Shown: piece after piece, positions 59,271 through 64,000 of the stretch
How positions within the stretch are numbered: the first letter of the stretch is position 1
Layout of the letters: each line of letters starts with the position of its first letter
From: Mycteria americana
Lineage: Eukaryota; Chordata; Aves; Ciconiiformes; Ciconiidae
Assembly: GCF_035582795.1 (NCBI RefSeq)
Contig: NC_134370.1
Span: 47,045,501 to 47,109,500 of the forward strand
DNA length: 64,000 nt
Direction: 5' to 3'
Notes under the pieces: model-generated
Database searches by the model: none
What the model was told of the DNA's origin: nothing
What the model saw: the letters and a program-made list of their open reading frames with translations, nothing else
Position numbers and translations under genes: made by a program

Positions 59271-62200
59271 GCACTGGAACAAACAGAGCCTCGTTTAGCA
59301 ACTATGCGGAGATGAGGTGGCTCTCCTGCTCCCTCCCTGGAACCTCAAAAGCAAAATAAAAAGGCCCAGGGTGGCTCTCCAACGGTGAGGGCAGGAATGG
59401 AGCTGCCTCGCTGGTATACATCCAGAAAAAGCCGAAAGCCACGCCAGAGGAAGAGGCAGATGGATCAATCCCTGAATTCAGCCCCCCCCCCGGCATGTGT
59501 CTTATCTCCTGGTGCCACGGCTTTTCATCCTCCTGCTTTATCGAGCAAGGTCAGGAGATTCACCCGCTGGTAGCTGCAGGACAGCTGGGGGGAGCCAGGG
59601 CAGCTCTGCTGGCTGCTCTCAGCATCAGCAGGCATCCAGCTCCCTCCACTGGGCCAGAAGCCAAGGGAGATGCTGGCATCAGGACCACTGGGCAGCACTC
59701 ATACCCTCGAGGAGCAGCTTTCACATCTCCTCCAGCTAGCGAGGATGGAGCTAGAGGAGATCTCCGGCTCCCCAAAGCAAGCCCTGCACCCTCCTGGCTT
59801 CCAGCTCTGATGCACACTCCCTCCCCACCCCGGGCAAATCACTTAACGCTTCTGGGCCCTAAATCCCCTTTGCAGAAGGAAAATTTATTTCTCTTTCCTT
59901 GCTGAGTAGGCTCTAAGATTAAATGCTGGTGAGTGCAAACATAGCCGCTATGCGCTTGCTGCTGGAGGGAGCTTATATGTTTCCAGCAGCCCCTGCACAA
60001 GAGTTAGACAGGGTGAAGCTTTCCAGTACCGGTGCTGGCCGTCCACGTCTGCCTGCCGCTGCCTCCCCTAATGAAACCCCTTTGTGTTTCTTGCGGAGGC
60101 TTTCCCATCACAAGGAATATGCTTTCACCATTGCCAAGGACAGAAGTGGAACGGAGCCAAGCCCAGACAGCGGCCAGCACAAGTGCTGCTCAAAGAAGAA
60201 AAAGCAAATCCACCGAGAGCCCAGGGCGATGGTGATGGCACCACGTGATGTCGGTCCTGGGGAAAGGGCTCTGGGTGGGTAATTAAAACCTACCCCTTGT
60301 CATTGCCCTTGCTCAAAGGTGGGACGGGGTCCCACATGCAGGCAAGTGCGGCAGTGAGTGCTGGCATGGGAAGATGCACGCAAAGCAGCTCCTGGCATCT
60401 TAGAGCTATGCCAATGCGACTTCTTTAACATCAGTCACCATTAAGGGGACTTCACAGGAGCAATTAGCTAATGGGAGAAAGAAAAGAGGGCACAACAAAA
60501 AAAACCCCACTGTACTAATTTTGATGCCAACCCCTAAACCAACCAGACCACCCACTCATATTTATGAGTATTTTGGTTTGCTCCCAATAATCAAAGTCAA
60601 CCAGGCAAGAAAAGTGCATTTTTGAGCAATAAAAGCCAACAGGGATGCCAAAACCCCAGAGAAGAGCAACCAGCAGAGATATTTGTGGTGTATCTACAAG
60701 GACAGAAAGGGTGAGAACAACCACATGGTGTACGGCACCCACAGAGCTGCACCCCATTTGTCAGCGAGGACCTTGCAGTGGTCAGCATGAGACCACTGAT
60801 GCATCTGAGACAGTGCTAGGCTTGCAGTGTATCCCCACGTTAACGAGCTACGCAGCACGGTGGTCTATTTTTCTCCTCTAGAAGGGTCCTTCAACTCCTG
60901 AAAACACAGATGGACAACAAAAGCCAAGCCTCATTACTGGTCACAAACTCAGGAGACAAAACATGGACCAAAACTGCTCCATCACAGAAGCATTGCTTGA
61001 GGCTGCAGACAACACTTCCCACGTCACTGCTCAGCGCAGCGCAACATTTGGGAGCTTTAACATTGTCACTCTTGTCCTGCTCGGTCACCACATCCCCAAC
61101 AGCTTTGCTTTTTCAGAGTAGGACCTGGGAACATGAGCTTCTAACTCCTTGAAGAGAGATAACCAGGGAGCAGATCCATCCAGCTGATGAGCATCTTTAG
61201 TGGGCATCTCCAAACCTCAAAACCACAGCATCCAAGGTGCCTCTCCCCTACCGCCAGTGACCTCGTCAAGGATTTCAAAGAGGAACCAAAGTCTTCTCCA
61301 ATCTGACCCCCAAAGCCGGGTATGCAGAGCCTGAAGACAAATCCCTTTGTTGGCACTGGTGCCTACCACACCTACAATTCAATCTTGAATCTACTTGCAA
61401 GCATTGCTCAGTAAGCTCCAACAGACTCGCCCAAAGCTCTCAGTCACGTCCCCCAGCAGCAACATCCCAACACACTGGAGGCACACAACCCCAGGCAGCG
61501 TGGAGGAGGCTCCAGAAGACCCCCTCCCCAAATAGCATGGGTGGCAATGAACCCTGACTGTTTGCTGGCTGGATTTGTCTGGACCCCAGCAAGAAAGTAG
61601 CCAACAAGAGCTTCCAACAAAACCCTGAGTGCAGGGAAATAATGGTGGCACAAGAGTCAGGTCCAAGGATGGAGCCGGGAGTGTGGTCTGGGGCACCGAT
61701 CCTGAAACTGTTGCCCATTGCTCTTCCCTCTTGCTAGCTGGAGGTTGAGGTTGCTGACATAGAGATGTAAAAAAAGAAATCCATTTTAGAAGAAAGTTTC
61801 CCTTCCCTGGAACAATGCCAGCTTAAATAAACAAAGCCAGTTATTTCTACGGGAATGCACTCAGGGAGGACATTGGGTTTCTTAGTTGGCAAATCCAAGC
61901 CCACAGGACATCAGGGCAGCTGGTCCAAGAAAAAAGAAGGATCGTCATTTCCAACAGCCCCCTCTAGCAAGAAGCAGTAAATGCCACAAGGAAGGATTAA
62001 TGCTTCTACATGCCACAGAGTGGAGCAGGCTTAGCATCCCACTCCCCAAATTTGCTCTGCAGAGAGGACAAGCAAGCGTGGGACCTCGTGGCCAGTGTCA
62101 CCACCAGAAGAGCCAAGCAATTTGGACAGGAACTAAGGATTAAGGAGCCTCCTTGGATGATGCAGCTTGTCCTTGGGAGCCGGCAGGTAAAGCCAGCCCC

Positions 62201-64000
62201 AGGCTGCGTGGCAGGCTGGGAGGGAGATGGCCAGCGCACACCCAGATGGTCTGGACTGGCTCTGTCACCTAGGACTCTCACCTTCCCCCAAAACCAAACC
62301 AGGAAAGGCCAATTCCCCCTCACGCTCCTTGGTGGCTTGTCCCTGGTGTTCCTCACCATCAGCTCTCGCCCCTCCAGACACCTGCTTGAGGTTCATGGCA
62401 TCTCCCAGCTGTGAGGCCGTTGACAGTACGATGTGACAGAAAGGCTCTGCCTACAAAAGGCTGCCTGTGTGTCCTCTCCTGGCCATGCCAAGCACCCATG
62501 TCCCAGCTCCGAGGTCCAGCTGTCCCCTGTGTGGGCTTTGCCTTCATCCATGCAACTCCCTTCCCAGGCCGGCAAGTCCCTGCAGAATGGCAGGAGGAGA
62601 TGGTGGCCAAACAGCCAGCACAACACAGTACGCCGGCTAGGGTCAGCAGGTGCTTTTCAAACCCAGACTCGTCTTTGTCTGGGCATTTTGGGGAGGACCC
62701 AGCCAGGGAAGTCTGCCCTGGCCACGTGTGAGCACGCCACAAAAACCAAAGCTTGGATGAGGACTTCTGCATGAAGTTCATCGCCCCGCCACCAGCACCG
62801 CTGAAAACAGACCCAGTTGTGGTAACGGGTATATTGGGGACACTGGGAACACTGGAGGTACAACCTCCTACCAAACCAGCAATGAGGGACTGATCCAAAC
62901 ACTGCTCCCAGGTGATCCAGATAGTCATATGCATATCAACCCCAGCCACGCTGCTGAGAAATTCAAATATTACCCAGCACAACCTCTGATGAGCCACTTT
63001 CTCTCCCCAGGCCGCCACTCCCCGGCAGAGAGGGGAATAAAATCCCTGCTTGAACACAGCGAGTCTTAGATAATCGCTTGCAGCGTTTTGAGATCAAGAG
63101 GAGCCAGACGCTGCAGAGGCACAGTCTTGCATATTACCACATCTTCAATAAAGCCAGGAATAGTATCCAAGACAGACGTGCTGGCACCAAGTCACCTGCT
63201 CCAACCGCTTACAAGACTATCAGATCTGCTTTAGGAAGGGGAAAAAAAAAAAAATGTGTCTCCAGTAGGAGAGAGGTAGCAAAGAGCAGCGATGAAAGGG
63301 GACAGTTGAGATGAGTGAGACACATGGGAAAGAAGAAATCCAAGTGGGACCTCCGTGCATCGGTCCCACCAGTTGACTGAGGATGTGCTGTTGGGGTCTC
63401 AGTTCACCTACTACCAACATCCCACAGAGTAGCTGCACCAGGCTCACCTCCTTTATTGAATTAAAATGCGAAGTGGCTCAGTTGGTCGTGGAAAGGGAAA
63501 AATTCCATGCGGGAAAGCACTAGAGATGCAGCTGGGTCAAGGGAGGGCAGAGATGGTTGGAAACACAGAGCCCGATTGCAGACGGCTGCAAGCATCCTTC
63601 GCATTGACCACCTCAGCCTTCATCACCTTCTTCAGCACTGCTGCTGCCATGCAGAGGCTGCTCCTGGTCACCAGAGTCATCTTCACCTCCAGCAGTGCTC
63701 TCCAAGCAGGAAAGCTCTGATGATGGCAAGCACCTTCCCACTGGGAACTCAGGTCTCACATTAAGCACCACCATCCTGTGCCCACCTTCCAGTCAACATG
63801 GCCAACATCACTGATGCATGGTTGGCTTCTTACATTGCTGCTCTGCCTCCAGCATCCCCTGCACCACCAACACCAGCCATATGTCCTTCAAGCCAGGATG
63901 CTAAGTAGAAGAACCACCACGGGGTAGTCTTGCTTTTATTTATTTTCTTTCCCCCAAACCCAACAAAATAACCAGGCAACTCTACCCAAGCAGAAAAAGG

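Larger units (their letters stand above)
56607..64000 (-). other. ZNF609: ZNF609 intron, running off the right edge
   Basis: At least 7.4 kb of intron upstream of the MESPVST exon. I find no trace of the N-terminal exon (MSLSSGASGGKG, DEWDIGVGNLIID in human), which must lie beyond 64,000. It holds an A/C-rich simple repeat at 58,669-58,737, an A13 run at 63,243, and a candidate element at 59,125-59,270. No other gene is apparent. Confidence 0.85.

Noticed and set aside
56607-64000. The N-terminal ZNF609 exon that gives rise to circ-ZNF609 in mammals
   Set aside because: No sequence resembling the human N-terminus is present; it must be beyond the right edge.

Overview
The window is vertebrate nuclear DNA and probably avian. 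It has split genes with GT/AG introns, a CpG-island promoter, long GC-rich non-coding stretches, few recognisable repeats, and one retroviral-LTR-like repeat of a kind I associate with bird genomes. Two protein-coding genes can be established exon by exon. They are OAZ2 (ornithine decarboxylase antizyme 2, plus strand) and the 3' two thirds or more of ZNF609 (zinc finger protein 609, minus strand). They converge tail to tail, as the human orthologues do on 15q22.31. The species cannot be fixed from this sequence alone.

Layout. 1-22,330: intergenic DNA upstream of OAZ2. No exon was recognised; there are simple and tandem repeats and several AT-rich islands that look like candidate conserved non-coding elements. 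By human synteny RBPMS2 would be expected further left on the plus strand, but none of its exons was recognised here. 22,330-23,110: CpG island with the OAZ2 promoter, 5'UTR and first coding exon. 22,795-35,605: OAZ2 coding region in five exons, with a programmed +1 frameshift in exon 2 (TCC-TGA-T followed by a pairable pseudoknot). 35,606 to about 36,275, or about 37,020: OAZ2 3'UTR with two candidate poly(A) signals. About 37,020-38,250: short spacer between the convergent genes. 38,250-40,890: ZNF609 3'UTR, containing an AT microsatellite, a CA repeat and a 24-base G run. 40,891-56,606: seven ZNF609 coding exons encoding 1,166 residues to the stop codon. 56,607-64,000: ZNF609 intron. The exon for the N-terminal part (roughly 250 residues in human) lies beyond the right edge.

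Function. OAZ2 is a polyamine-feedback protein: high polyamine favours the +1 frameshift, and the full-length antizyme inhibits ornithine decarboxylase and targets it to the proteasome. ZNF609 is a nuclear C2H2 regulator. The two are not known to share a pathway; their proximity is old vertebrate synteny. The sequence offers no clear sign of a new biological system. The points most worth a second look are the intact recoding signal, the sense-oriented LTR-like repeat with its own TATA-like box and AATAAA inside a ZNF609 intron, the G24 run in the ZNF609 3'UTR, and several homeodomain- or MEF2-site-rich non-coding islands.
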